64,000 nucleotides of DNA. Source: Bryum argenteum (taxonomy: Eukaryota; Streptophyta; Bryopsida; Bryales; Bryaceae). The position numbers and the translations under genes are program-made. Shown one piece after another: positions 47,401-59,819 of this stretch. Under the pieces are notes generated by a model that was not told where the DNA came from, ran no database searches, and saw only the letters and a list, made by a program, of their open reading frames with translations. Where the stretch lies: NCBI GenBank assembly GCA_037043015.1, contig CM073323.1, forward strand, positions 21,294,758 to 21,358,757, written 5' to 3'. How positions within the stretch are numbered: position 1 is the first letter of the stretch; each line of letters begins with the position of its first letter.

Positions 47401-48563
47401 GTCCTTCTCAAGCTTTATCCAGTTCTGCCCACCTTTGTCTGCAACCAATTGCTTGTGCGGAACATTGTTGTACCATACCTACATTTGCAGTCCAACAAAG
47501 CTCCATATCGTCAGTTCGCAGCTTGAAGGATCTCTAGATGGCTGCAGAAACACCAAGAATTAAGCCTAACTGAGGAGCATGTCAAGAGCAGCATAGAAAT
47601 TAACCTCATCACGGCTCTTGGGCCATCTGATTGGAAATTTGTAGCCAATTGGTGCTGATATCAAGCAACACATGCGTTCTTTGTGTGTCGGGCAGTGGCG
47701 TTCCCACCTTTCCCCTTTACTGACAGATTGCAGCCTTTCAATAGCAGCAGTGTTATCAACACAAGGGACATGCTCTTTCAATCGAGAGGGACAAGCTTCG
47801 AATTTGTATTCTTTCACCTCACCAGAACTCCGGGTTCCGGCAATACTCGAAATATTCGTAACAAATTCTTCTTCCTGGATAGAGACCATTCCATCAATAT
47901 CAGAAACACAAAACCGTACGAAAACATCTGCGCAGCATACAGACAAGTAGTCTCACCAAATCGTAATCATATCCAGCTTTAGTTTCCAAACCAGCTGCAA
48001 GATAGTCCTCATTTATTTCTCCATGAATGTCTAAGAGGCCGAGTGTGTCGTCAAACCAAGAAACTGTGAAACAAAGCAACATTAAATTTCAGATCTCAGT
48101 CAGGCGTTCAATTTCGATGCAATACAAGTTCAGTATAAGCTTCACAAGTGCATAAGTGCATCATAAGCTTCATAAGTGCATCTTCACCACCATCCGTCAT
48201 TTTCATCCGAAAAACGTCATGTTCAACTTCAAGACACTAGCGCATTTCTAAGTCATTGATCCTATGCTACCTTAAAACGGCCTATCCTTTTAATCCCTTT
48301 CACTTGAGGATGATTCATAAAGAACGTGCTCTAAACTCTTCAAGAAGATAAAGAAAAAACTCCAATACGATCAATTATCACTGAACGAAGAACCGGCAGC
48401 GCTGATTCTTTACCTTACTTATGTACTTACCAGCATTTCGATGCTCTGCCATTTTCCGGAAGGAGAGCACATTGTGTTCCAAGAGCGAAGTCTCAAGTCC
48501 TCCGCTCACTCTTGAGAGCGACAGCACCGCAATCGCAAGCAACACTAGTCGATTTGCATCCAT
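44453..48563 (-). CDS. DUF248 putative SAM-dependent methyltransferase (QUA2/PMT family)
   Basis: Plant-specific Golgi type II membrane proteins of the QUASIMODO2/PMT family, implicated in pectin methylesterification and cell adhesion. Eleven exons: 48563-48431, 48063-47957, 47874-47605, 47478-47329, 47134-46864, 46633-46523, 46414-46255, 45641-45393, 45208-45086, 44917-44840, 44660-44453; 1860 nt, 619 aa, all phases consistent. The N-terminal hydrophobic stretch [13 protein letters not shown] is the signal anchor. Signatures: [58 protein letters not shown], the SAM-binding motif [17 protein letters not shown] (about 233-249), [123 protein letters not shown]. It looks intact. The closest subgroup in memory is PMT10/11, which is tentative. 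Confidence 0.92.
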
Positions 48564-49191
48564 TTCACACAGCAACTCTTTCTTGAGCGTCTTAGCTACG
48601 CCTTTGCTATCACATAAGACAAAATTCTCTCAGTAAGGCTACAAACTGTCAAAAGAGAGGGTAAGTCGAAACCTAATCTCCAAAACATGCAGCTCAATAT
48701 CAATGTCACTGTCAAGGACATTGAATGCAGTGAGATTGCTTGTCATGTCCATACCTACCAAAATTGAGCGCAAAATTGTCCTATTCTCTCCTGTATGATG
48801 ATCTACAACATATGCAGCACCTGAGAAAAAGAAGCTCCATTAATCGCCGCTGGAGTAAATGGAGACGGCGCTCATTGCCGGCATCATAGCATGGCAAGAC
48901 TGTCCTTGCGAATCCGACCTGAAGGACGACAACGTTAAACAGAAGGTCATCAAATGCTCAGACCTCGGACAGGCTAAGCAATCCTTGAAGGACACATTTA
49001 ATGCATAGGAAATCTTTGTAAGGTTTTTATGACATCAACCTTCAGAAGTAATTAGTTGTGGAATGTTTTTTTCTGAGGATTGTCAGGCACTCATTTCATA
49101 TCTTAGAAGTTGAAAAACTCTCTTAGCATACTCTTGAAGACTCGAATAAACCTTGGCTTCAAAGTTGTAATAAATAAATATATGATTTGCA
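48564..49191. other. Promoter side of the putative methyltransferase gene
   Basis: About 630 bp with a presumed promoter and leader of the minus-strand gene; no other gene is visible. The left target duplication of SINE copy 3 (TATGATTTGCA) ends this stretch. Confidence 0.45.
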
Positions 49192-49546
49192 TAAATAAAT
49201 AAATAAATAGAAACTCCGGTCCTTTCTAAGGGGCCGGCGTGAATGAAGTGTCTGTTCGTAATGCTAATATCCCGATGGCCACCGGACAAGGGGAAATTAG
49301 AACAATACTACTTCCCCATCTCGAGGGTGTACACTATAACTACGCTAGTTTCTAGCCTAGTTACTAGTGCCTGAAAGATATTTGACATAGTATCCCCCAA
49401 AGGACTTTGAGGTACCCATACAAGGACCTCCCACAATAGTTGGGTGGACTATAGTGGTGAGCACCACGCCTGCTTGGGGATTAGAACCCACAACCTCCTT
49501 ATTGGGGGCCTAAGCCCTAACCACCAAGCCAAGGCTTGTGGTGCCC
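49192..49546 (-). mobile_element. tRNA-derived SINE, copy 3 with a different tail
   Basis: Third SINE copy, minus strand. The head is well conserved (GGCTTGGTGGTTAGGGCTTA, B-box-like GGTTCTAATCCCC), with a short internal deletion near GTACCCATACAAGGACC. The tail at the left edge is TAAATAAATAAATAAATAG, that is (TTTA)n instead of the (TCTA)n of the other copies. Target duplication TATGATTTGCA at 49181-49191 and 49547-49557. Confidence 0.85.
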
Positions 49547-50524
49547 TATGATTTGCAAACTCTTTGTAGATTCAACAAAGTCTTCTTATTATGTTAGGTA
49601 TGGATTCACAAAGCATCCAATTGACTTAAAACATTTGTAACAATTTACAATCTATTCAAGAAAAGAAAATTTCTTCATATCATAGCAAATCATAAAAGAT
49701 AAATTTTAGTCATATTTTGCATTAACTCAAACGGAGTCTCACTATTTCACTTCTCTTAAATAAGTCAAGAGCTATACTCTGCTTTTTGAAAACCCCTTCT
49801 TCTCTCAAAGGTCCCATTGAACTTTGTGACCTTTAATTCTCCTGTTTACAACATTACACTACACTACTTACACTTCTCAAACCACGACTAGGGCGACTTA
49901 CCAATAAAGGGGTGTGTAGGGGTTTAGCTTCCACGCATTGAGTTTTTAGTTTCCACAAATTCAATATTTCATTCTGAGAGTTGAAACATTGAGAGAATAC
50001 TTTGACCTCCCAAATGATTAGGGCCGCTTTACACCAAGGGTCAAGGCATTGATGTGGCAAATTCATGTCCAAGCCTTCTCTTGTGATTGGTCCAATTTTT
50101 GAAATTGGCCGGAGGGGCTTTACAAGGGGAGTGAAGTCCAATTTTATGACATTATTGAACTATTATTGAATTTATTATTGAAAGTATTGAAATTATTGAA
50201 TTATCATTGAGATTATTATTAAAATTATTATTGGAATTATTGAAAATATTATTTGATGTGTTATCCAAGTGGCCCATGGAGCCAATTGGGCTCAAAACGT
50301 GAGTGAAGTGGCTTGGAGATAAAATATCGGCTTGCAGGATGGGCAGTAAGGAAATGAAGACAGTGAAGGGTGAGAAGGAAGAACTCTCAGGCCTAGGAGC
50401 CAAGCAGGGTAATTTCTAGACAGTACTTAGATAGTAGAAAATACAAAAATTTGACTCTCCGGATACTCAGTATCCTGGTACATGTATGAATTGATTTCGC
50501 AATTAATTGATACATTAATTGGTT

Positions 50525-50570
<46 letters not shown>

Positions 50571-50629
50571 TGGAGATTTATTGGCCTTGACACCCCATGT
50601 GAAGTATCCCCTACTCTTCGTTTTCAATA
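49547..50629. other. Gene-free stretch with TTATTG repeats and a poly(A) unit
   Basis: No coding content. At 50150-50260 degenerate ATTATTGAAATTATTG repeats occur. A repeat end CGCAATTAATTGATACATTA followed by ATTGGTTC and about 44 A residues lies at about 50497-50568; the same text (GCAATTAATTGATACATTAA) precedes an A-rich run at about 63640-63690, so it is the 3' end of a dispersed poly(A)-tailed repeat. Confidence 0.5.
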
Positions 50630-50729
50630 CTCCCTCTGTTTCATATAATTATCTAGAAGGTTCTCTCAGACCTTTCTCTCCAGGAAATTGAAGAGAATGC
50701 AGTGGGCAATCATACTCTGACACAGGGGA
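50630..50729. mobile_element. Stowaway-like MITE
   Basis: A 100-bp unit flanked by TA, left end CTCCCTCTGTTTCATATAAT and right end CTCTGACACAGGGGA, with the internal family phrase ATCTAGAAGGTTCTCTCAGA shared with 11264 and 21471. The left terminus is almost the canonical Stowaway end; the right one is degraded. Confidence 0.7.
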
Positions 50730-52577
50730 TACTTCTCTTACTTGGATGTAATGAGGCCGTGGCCTTACACAATTTGGTATCTTCTTTGTTTAACCAATAA
50801 ATGAATATACCCACTTGCACAATTAATTACAATCATGAACCCAGTACACGGCGTGTTCAGTGGAGAAATGTTTTTGGGGTTTTAAAGCTCCACAAGGTCT
50901 GACAAGTTGGAAACATGGGAGCCACAAACCGAATCACTTTTGGCTTTCAAAGCTCTCCCTCATTTGACTCAGCGCCTGCCTGTAGTATATTCCCCGGCTG
51001 TGACTCACACACAGCTACCCTTCAAAGAAGAACCCGCGGATGCGACAGAAAACAGCTGAACCACCGGATGAAACCATCATTTCTTCATCCACTACAGTCC
51101 AATCCCAACCCAAGAATCATCCAAATGGATGAAGTCCCGCCAGCTCTGACCGAGGGAGTCGCGCACGCAGGCATGCCCACTTACCAGGACGCCAAAAAAA
51201 CGAAAGTGACATCGAAGAAGCACACCACCGGCCTGGCAATCGCGCAATCGGTGCTTGACCTTCGTTTATGTCGAAGCTTTCGCAAGTGCTCCTCCATGGT
51301 ACTACGCGCTTACTTTCTTTTATTAGAAACTTCAACTCTGTCTAGTGAGGCGAGAGAGGCTCGGGAACGAAGTGAGATTGCTTTTGTAGAGAGAGCTTCA
51401 GTGCAAGGGGAACGAGTCTCGTGAGTATCGGATTTTAGCTAGAAGGAGAAGAAAAGGCGCGGGAGAGGCAGGGGTTTGAAGAATTTGATTTAGGTGCGAT
51501 GTTCTTGACGAGACAGCCTACGTCTAGGTTTCCTTCTGGATTTTCTATGTTTGCCTGTCAATGAGTTTCTTGGAGGGATATGGCGTAGAGGATCTTGGCT
51601 CTGTGACGTAATTTCATTCAGTGTTGTGAAGCGGAGGTTTCTAGATTGTTTGTGCTCATCGGTGAGCTTGCATTTTGATGAATTTTCTTGTGATGATGAT
51701 TATTTGCGGCGGTATTTGAGGTGTTAGTGTTTGTCTGCGGTATTTGAGGTGTTAGTGTTTGTCTGCGGTTTTGTGTTTTGATTTTCTGAAAATTTCTTTT
51801 AGAATTTTGTTTTCGGTCTTGGCTCTGTTACTTCTGTATTGCAGTCGAGAGCTCTTACTTTGTGGATTCGGTGTAGGCGATGATTTCTCTGTCGGTTTAT
51901 GTATCGTCACGTACGTTCACAGCGTTGTTATTCTCTGTCGTCCTGTTTTTGCAATGGAATTGGTTAGCTGCAGTTCTTTGATTGTTTAGTTTTTGATTGT
52001 CAGGGCATGGCACTCTAGTGCTGAACTCGTTAACGCCGAGTGATTGTCGACTTGGGAGAAAATACAGTGCCAATCGGCCCTGTCTAGGCCATTTCGGTGT
52101 TGAAGATTCAAGCACTCGGTTTAGACTTCGACGTGAAAATAGTAAGCGGTAGATGTTAGCCTCCTCGATTGACATTTCATCAGCGGAGGATACTTGTTTG
52201 CACTACACACTAATTTCACCATCTGATTATGTACTGCCCGTTCGATGTGTTTTCTGAAGGCTTGAATTTCTGTGTGAACGCAGTGTATTAGCGTCAATTA
52301 TGATTGCCTATGGTAGAGTCCCGGTATCGGCTGTTTTATTTCCTTAATGTAGTGAAGTTTTCAGGGCAATTAGGTCCTTGAGAAGGCGTTTCGCTCTAGC
52401 TGATTCAATATTTAGTGTGCTGGTGATTATCTGTCAATGCATTCTTTACGGCCAGCGATTCTATTCAGTCCAGCATTTTCACTAATTAGTCCAATGCTTT
52501 GTTTGTGTGTGACAGACAACTTCGGGGACCTGAGAGACGCATGCTTGACTGTAAATAACAGCTTGAATCGGGCGTGC
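50730..52577 (+). other. Promoter and probable leader intron of the SPP gene
   Basis: The stretch 50900-51425 is GC-richer and ends in a good donor (GAGTCTC|GTGAGT at 51421). A matching acceptor TGTGTGACAG lies at about 52516. I read this as an untranslated first exon plus a leader intron of about 1.1 kb. The open frame 50915-51424 does not join in phase to the coding exons. A six-codon upstream frame (ATGCTTGACTGTAAATAA, near 52541) precedes the main start. Confidence 0.45.
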
Positions 52578-55500
52578 ATGGAGAGGCCTATGGCTGAAGT
52601 TAATTCAACCTCCTGGGGAACTAGTGCTATTCCACTCTATGACATACCGACGCCGTGGCAGCTCAAAGTTGTTGCTGGAATCTATATTTGGCTGGTCTTT
52701 GCTCATGTTACATCTTTTACCAAGCATTTAAGGGCGTTAGTTCAACCGTTCGTGCTGCGACGTGTGGAAAGCGGGGTGCCGGTGCTCCTTGCTATTCAGG
52801 TACCTTGTGTTCATTATACGAATGCATTTACGTATGCAGGGCCGTGTACTTTCGTCAGCTTCGATTTGGCTCATCGTAGTAGTGAGAAACGTACAGTGAT
52901 GATTAAGTCTTTAGCTCAACCCTCTAACCTCCGAAGGATCAAGGATCAACTACTTGCATAATTATGTGTTCTCCAGGTATTATCAAAATCTTTGGTAATA
53001 TAGGTCACTAAGCAATTCGCACAAAACACAACTTGCTGACGCGTCGTTCATGTCTATCGTATCTGCAGAAACGTCGGTCTCGATTGTTTGACATATTTTT
53101 GGGAGGCGTTGCAACGCTTGTATCGGTCGAATTTTATTCATTGGTGCTGCCTCTCCTTTTCTGGGTACATCTCGCCAGATCTTAATATTCATTTGACTCT
53201 TATGTTTCTCGTCATCACATTTTTTCGAGGCATTCGGTTTGTTGAGCCGCTTCCGGTTCTCTCATTTCGAATCTGATGGTCAGACAGAGGTGTCAGAGGT
53301 CTGTTCTCATCTTGATTGCATAAGTATCAAGACTTTCTTATCTCAGTGAATGTCATATTGAATTTTGGATGATCTTTCTCCAGCATGGACACCCAAGACT
53401 TGGGAGACAATTGACACTATTAATGGCAACGGGCATTTATGTGGGCAACTGCTTCAAGGTACTTAGTCTGCAGAACAATTACATTTGGTACCTGTTACTT
53501 TGTATGCAACTTGATACCTCGGTGTGCTGCTGTTGACGGTGGTGCGGTTCTGTCCAATGAGCCTGCCCAAAAGACACTTTCTTTTAGAGATTCGTTTTGA
53601 GGAGAAGTATCTTGGGTGACGAGCTATGCAATGGTGCGGTTAGAGAGCAAACTTATGTTCATCAGATTAGAGAATTACTCGGATCTTATTGTGCTTATGC
53701 GTGCAACATATTTTCTGGGTGCAGGATATGGTCTGTGCACCAAGGCCACCATCTCCTGTAGTGCGAGTTCTTTCATCCGAAACTGAAGAGAAATGCTCTG
53801 AAGAGTATGGATTGCCTTCTTCTCACACGATCAACATAATCTGCTTTGCTGGGTAAGAATTATCGATCCTCAAATCTTGCACACTGAGAGATGATTGTTC
53901 ACTTCTTCTGAGGGTTAAGATATCTGACCCAGTATATCTAGTCCAACTTCATTGCCAACTCAAGCACTGACATTATAGTTTGATATCGAGTTGTGATAGT
54001 CTCCTTGAGTCTATTGTATCATATACTGCAGTATCTGCACTCCGATTTCAACAACTGTTCTTATATATGGTTATACTTGGTGTGGGAATCTTAGGTATGT
54101 GTTACGTTACCTTGCGAACCAGGGAATGGATCCTTACCTTTTTGCCCTGACGGCATCCGCGTTCACTGTAATCGCATCCCTTGTCATTTATGGTAAGTAC
54201 CGCACCTGGTTTTACATATATTTTGAGAATGGTAAGGTGGATATGTCGTGAAAATATATTCGTATTCTCCTATGGCGTTATCAAGGTTTGCCGTCGGATC
54301 AGTTTCCTCATCACACTTGGTCTTTCCTCTCCGATGAACATTGGAGAGTGCCGCTATCTTTTACTATTACAAGCTATGCACTGATTTGTACTTTGGTCCT
54401 TGATACAGGAAGAATGTACTTGGGAATGCATTCTCCAATAGACGTAGCAGCTGGAGCTGCAATTGGTGCTGCGTTACTTACTTTCTGGTGTACTATAGAC
54501 AAGCAGTTGGACGCCTTCATCACCTGTGGCGAAAATGGTTGGTCCCAAATGCATTAATAGTTTATTTGTACTAAACTTGTACGATGGATCCGAGCTGGCT
54601 TGGATAACATGCACTAGCTTTATTGCTGGAGTAACTAGATATCGTGTAGACATTGTAGTTCTGAAGAGAGTTGGACACATCACACCTCAATCGTGATAGA
54701 GGAATTACTCATGAGTTCGTCTCTAGGATTTGATCATATGTGTAATTTTGTGGAGTTCAGAACTCGGAACGTCATGGGTAGATTCTTGAGAACGGACTAA
54801 CAAATCTGGGGTTGGTGTGATGCAGTTGTATCGTTCTGGGCATGTCTCACTATCCTTGCTTTATACGCATATCCAACTCCGGAGTCACCTACTCCGTCCT
54901 TTGGGGATCATACATCTTTTAATGGCGTTGCTTTTGGCATTGTAAGCACTTATCCTGGAGGGGTTACCTATCCTCTTTGACAGGCTTTGGTTTGTATACT
55001 TAGTTGTTTATGATCTGGAATGATGTTTCGATTACTTCATCCTTGCATGCTTCTCACTAGTTTCTCTAGCTGTGTTATCATTGAGATCATCCTTTATCCA
55101 CAGCTCGAGTAGAAGTCGGTCCTCCAAGTAGTACCCCGGTGGATTTGATTCTTCTGCCTAGGATTCTGCTGCGTTCTGCACTTGCGATTCTGACTCTTCT
55201 GTACATTGTTCAGGTGAGCGGAGTTCGTCGAACATTCTCACTTTTTCACTCTGCAACAGCGGTATCGCTTGCCCCTGCTCATATTGGTTTGAAGACCGCA
55301 ATCGGTCTAGCTACAATCTTTGCCGCCAAAGAGGGAAGCAAGTATCTTGCAACGATATTCCTTTCCTTCATCTGTAACGTACTGGAGCCCCTAGTGGGCT
55401 TCCGTTTCCACTCATCTGCATACGTGAAGTCTATGAGGAAAGCTGTGCAAGATGATGTGAAGAGTAACCCAGTAGATGCAGCGAGGTTCTGCGCTGCGCT

Positions 55501-55627
55501 AAACCCGTTTTACCAAGACGGCAAATCAATAGATGTTGATACGGGTATCAGGCTTGTCCAGTATGCCATGTTAGGTTGGGCAGTTGTAGAATTAGTTCCA
55601 CATATTTTTTCTTTGTTGACATTGTGA
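52578..55627 (+). CDS. Sphingoid-base-phosphate phosphatase (SPP/LCB3-like, PAP2 family)
   Basis: ER membrane phosphatase that removes phosphate from long-chain-base phosphates and tempers sphingosine-1-phosphate-type signalling. Exons: 52578-52799, 53069-53164, 53384-53458, 53725-53852, 54095-54192, 54286-54537, 54826-54941, then 55104-55213 and 55334-55627; about 460 aa. All three PAP2 catalytic motifs are present: KDMVCAPRP (K-x6-RP, residues 131-139), PSSHT (162-166), GRMYLGMHSPID (R249, H255, D259). Family text AYPTPESPTPSFGDHTSFNG and the ending DVDTGIRLVQYAMLGWAVVE match plant SPP. Multiple hydrophobic segments are visible. Oddity: the junction 54941/55104 cannot be phased with canonical sites and about ten residues seem missing, so a microexon, a non-GT donor or a small indel must lie between. 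The 120-nt piece 55214-55333 is open and may be exon or intron. The downstream of two in-frame ATGs was not used; MERPMAEV is the first. Confidence 0.82.
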
Positions 55628-56255
55628 TACAACAAGCCACGCTTTTTGAAAATGCTTACATGGTATAAGCCCTGTTGAGCTGTATGAATATGAGCCACAA
55701 TCTTGTAAGAGTATTATACTGCGCATGTAGACGTATTTTTCCTACCGAAATTACTGCTGACTTTGTATGTATCCACGAAACTTATCGGTGTACACTCAGC
55801 AGGTGCAACTTACGAGTCTGCTCAACGCAAACAGGTGCGTTACACTCGTGTTTGTTTCATCAATGAACCGTCCTTGCGAGTCACATTGGCTCGATGACCA
55901 CAAATTCCTTAAAGTCCGAACAGAAATCAGCCTTCCTGTTTCTTAGAAATTCTAACGAACAACAGGACAAAAATCATATTTTGTTGGGTGGTATCATAAT
56001 TTTTTAGACCTACCGTTGCAAGTACCTTCTACAATCAAGGTAGTCAGTGAATAGTCAAACAAGGAAAGTTTGACACTGATTACCCTGAAACCTCATTTCA
56101 CTAATTTTTTATAGATATCGGCACCCTTCACCTTATATCTCTTGGTTGATTCTCTATACCGTATTGCCTCGTTGTAACAGGTTGTAGTTCTTCGAGCTTT
56201 ATCAAGAACTGTTTGTGGAATTTTCTGCCTACTACCTAGATGTAGAATGTTGTGC
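55628..56255. other. Convergent 3' spacer
   Basis: About 630 bp between the stops of the convergent SPP and F-box genes, presumably both 3' untranslated regions. No other feature is seen. Confidence 0.5.
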
Positions 56256-58443
56256 TCAGACAGGAGCATCCAACCTAGGACTGAAAGGGAAGCCTATGGT
56301 GGAGCGGTAATCTTCAATATCGGTCAACAAGGGACAACAAGGCACCCACCGCCAGGAGCGCTTAGAGAAGTCATAGATCAAGGCATGTGGACACTTGTAG
56401 CTTGTGAGGCAGATGAGATCGTTATGACCAACGCACATGAAGTCTCCATTCCTGGAGTCTTTGAGGAAGCGCTTACACAGGGTGTGAGGCATGCGCACAA
56501 CTTCAACCCAGTTCATGGTGCTCTGCTCCAGTTCCCAGATCCGGATGTTTTTGGGGATGGCGTGCTTCTTTAGTCCACCAACCATCAAGAGCCGGCGCTG
56601 GCATCCCACCAGGTGGGGCGAAGTGAGGAACGAGGGCATGGGTGCCCTGACTACACTCCACACTCCGTGTTGCATGTTGAAGGCTATGACTCCATATGGA
56701 TCTCGGGTGACCCAGAAGTGGAAGCCGTTGCAGAATGCGTTTCGAAGGGTGTAGTTCGCTATTGGTAAGTGGTTTCCAGTGATGCGCCAACAGTTGGAGG
56801 TGGAGTCATAGACCTCTGTCCTGACGTTATCTTCGTAGTAGTCTCCAGCCACCACTATTTTGTAAGCTCGTGTTAGTGGGTCCACTACCATGCCTACAAG
56901 ATTTGGAAATCGCTTGTGCAACATGGGGGGCAACTCCCTCCATCTAATTACACAAGGATTTTAAGTTAATGCCAAAATTGAACAGTCACATTCACCTACC
57001 GTGGCAAATCCAAGGTAAGCCAAATCCGTGCTCATGCTCATTCAATCTTTGATATATTACATCAGCTAAATACACCTCTGTCCTTTTTATACATGCCACA
57101 GATGATTTCAGATTAAAGCATATCAGTAACTTGTGGACATCATGATATCATGAATATTTGGGGGTTAAATCCTCCTATCTCACATAGTCCTCCTGTCATG
57201 ATTCTAGGCTATGAGGCATGTCATATGACTGCTCCGATTTGGTATTTAAAACGTAGTAAAATCAGCTTGACTTTGTCACAAAATATTCCCCTGTACATGT
57301 GATATCATGATCTAATCTCAGGTTACATCTGCAGGCTTCACCAACCTCAAGAATTCTTTGTGGGGCAACAGTCAGGGTTAAGGAAGTGAAGCAGGGGGTG
57401 TACCTGCGAGTTAAGGGGTTGCAGACTGACAAGCTGGGGTATGCACTCACGCCACAAAAGCAAAGCAGACCCCCAGCAGCAGCACACGGGAACTTGGTCT
57501 CGTAGTGAAAAAAAGTGAAGGGAATACGGTGCCAGCGATTAGACGCGGGGTTGTACACAGAGCACATGCTACGATCCTTGGCTTCAAACATCAAGAAGCA
57601 GGGTTCAGGTGATGGTACCCGCCGGTACATCTCCAAGAAACTGTGGGAGTACATCACAGAGTTCCACCTAACAGAAGCAAGCCCACTTGGTCAGATGCCG
57701 TCACTTAACGGCCTCCAAAGGCTGAAACTCTCAGTACCCACACATCAGGTCTGAACTACACCTACTGTTCAATTTCAGAAACCGAATCTAATTTTTTCAA
57801 GAGGACAAATGACATTGCAGTAGACACCTAAAGCACTTGTATCGGTGTGAGCTGCTAACCTCTGATATAGCAGCCCACACCGCACACCGGAATTTAGCAA
57901 GGATGGCTATTGCTCTTGAAAACGCCAGCCAACTTTGTCAAATTCAGGTGTGGATTTTCCGATTGTGTGGACTTTATCTACTAGTGTGTACAATTTCAAT
58001 ACGAGAGTGTTATTCAGACCAAGTCCAAGAAGTACATGCTATTATGACCTAATCATGAATTTGACGATTGGGAGATGAAGTACTCAGGAAAAATGTTGTG
58101 GCTTGGTGGATTGGAACAATTCGAGAAAGTGTGGGAAAAGAGGATAAAGAGATTTTTGGCTGTTGTACCGTTTGCAGACGGTGCAAGCTCTCGCAAATGC
58201 AGGGAATGGCAGCCAAGCCAGAATGCGGTCCTGCAGATCTTCAGGAAGGGAGCCCCAGAGCTCCCCATCCAGTTGTGTGGTGCCTCCCGTCGGGTCGGCC
58301 TCCATTTGCGCTGCAGCAGCAGCATCCTCATCTCCTCTTCCATCGTCCAATACCGCAGCTGCTGCTTCTTGAGCTCCATCTCCAATCGACGCTCGGACAT
58401 GGCTGCTCCCTTCTAGATACAATCCTTGCGACGTGCTGCTCAT
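56256..58443 (-). CDS. F-box/kelch-type SCF substrate receptor
   Basis: F-box proteins bridge SKP1-cullin1 ubiquitin ligases to targets. Three exons: 58443-58169, 57667-57404, 56943-56256; 1227 nt, 408 aa, phase 2 at both junctions. The F-box is at about residues 61-95 (LWGSLPEDLQDRILAWLPFP, then AFARACTVCKRWNS). The C-terminal half has kelch-like blades typical of the At5g15710/UFO group: CSVYNPASNRWHRIPF, SVCNPLTRRWRELPPM, FPNLVGMVVDPLTRAYKIVV, EVYDSTSNCWRITGNHLP, NAFCNGFHFWVT, GVIAFNMQHGVWSVVRAPMP, RRLLMVGGLKK, IRIWELEQSTMNWVEVVRMP, DLICLTSYKCPHALIYDFSK. The N-terminus is Gly/Ala/Asp-rich and probably disordered. The ATG at 58443 is the first in frame of exon 1. A telo-box AAACCCTAA is upstream at 58616-58624. 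The target is unknown. Confidence 0.88.
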
Positions 58444-59819
58444 GATGGTGCCGTAACGCGCATTATTCCATGTTCCTCGTCTCACTTTCACTGAATTTTT
58501 TTTGCTTCAGTCTTCAGTCTCCTTGTCCTCCCGAGGTACATTCTTAACAATCAATCTGCTCTCTTGCACTGTTTCTAGTAGACTTGCAAGCCTCCGGGAG
58601 TGGGGTAGTGCCACTAAACCCTAAAATTACCTCTTTCGACTTGAGACAGGGCCTATTTATTTTGCCCAGCGCAATGCTTGTGCTACTTGGAAGCATGTCA
58701 ATTTCTCATAATCGCAATTTTATCCAGCTTTCATAAGCTGCCATATTATTGTGGCTGTTTGAAGTGAAATTGGCACCTTGCAGATCGATCGGTGGGCGTG
58801 CCTGGTGGATCATTTCTCCGAAATTAGCGAAACAGGAGCATTGTATTAAGAAGAGAGTTGGATGCAATGCGTCAACTAGAAAAAGGGAGACGAAAGGTCG
58901 TACTTCGGGGTAAGAGTGAGATGGTTCGGAGATGAAGAGGTGCATCAAAAGGGTGCAATTCCCACATCATATTTCACCCACCAGCTGCTGCTAATTTCTG
59001 TAATTGATAATATATTTATTTCTGGATCAGGTTGTGTTATAGAATGCATAGTTTTTGTTGATGGAATGTTTATGCTTCATGTTAAGCTTATGTCAAGGTG
59101 GTGCACGCAATACATAAATTTTGCCATTCAATGGTTTAAATTTTTCCAATTCAAGCAGACTAATAAGTTAAATATAATATATTTGTTATACTCTAGTAAT
59201 CTTGCTTTATGTATAGTTTTTATTTCTTAATAATTACCATCTTTGTTCAACTTGAAGGTTTTTATTGAGGTGGAGAATATTGTTGTATAATGCATATTAT
59301 GTTCTTTTCAAATTGTATTTTGTGAAGGTAGTGGTTGAATATGTTAGGTTGTCATGAAATTGTATTGACATCCGGTTCTTGAAGTAGTATTGTACAAGTG
59401 TGTTTTTATAGCATATAAACCGTGTTTTTAAAAGCTTATTTTTGTCCAATCAAAGCACGATTTGCCTAAGAATTCTAAGTTCTAATATCCTCAAGTGCGT
59501 ATTTATTTGTTATATAGGTAAATCAGTGAGTTTATGAACAAGCTTAGACTTAATCTTTTGACTTTAATTTTAGTTCATCACTCTCTCCCTCTGTGCATTT
59601 GTTGCCCGATAGCCAACAAAACTTGTCTTGTCTTTATTATTCATGGTTACTTAAATATACTGTCTAATCTAAGAGGGGTTAAATAACTACCGGTATCCCC
59701 AAATACCTCAGGTAACTCAACACCTTGGTGGTATGTCTAGATGGATTGAACGAACATTATGTTCCTCCTAACCTGTTATTCTAATCTAACTCTTCTTGGT
59801 GTTATTGTCATGTTATCGA
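58444..59819. other. F-box promoter and gene-free AT-rich stretch
   Basis: The first 250 bp are presumed promoter of the F-box gene, with the telo-box at 58616. From about 58950 to 59800 the sequence is AT-rich and featureless; open frames such as 58916-59230 have no domain. Confidence 0.5.

Noticed and set aside
50915-51424. 169-codon plus-strand open frame upstream of the phosphatase
   Set aside because: Does not join in phase to the coding exons, has no domain, and sits where an untranslated first exon is expected.
57262-57403. Extension of F-box exon 2 to a stop in the intron
   Set aside because: The open frame continues past the donor, but splicing to 56943 restores the family motif NPLTRRWRELPPM, so the extension is intronic.
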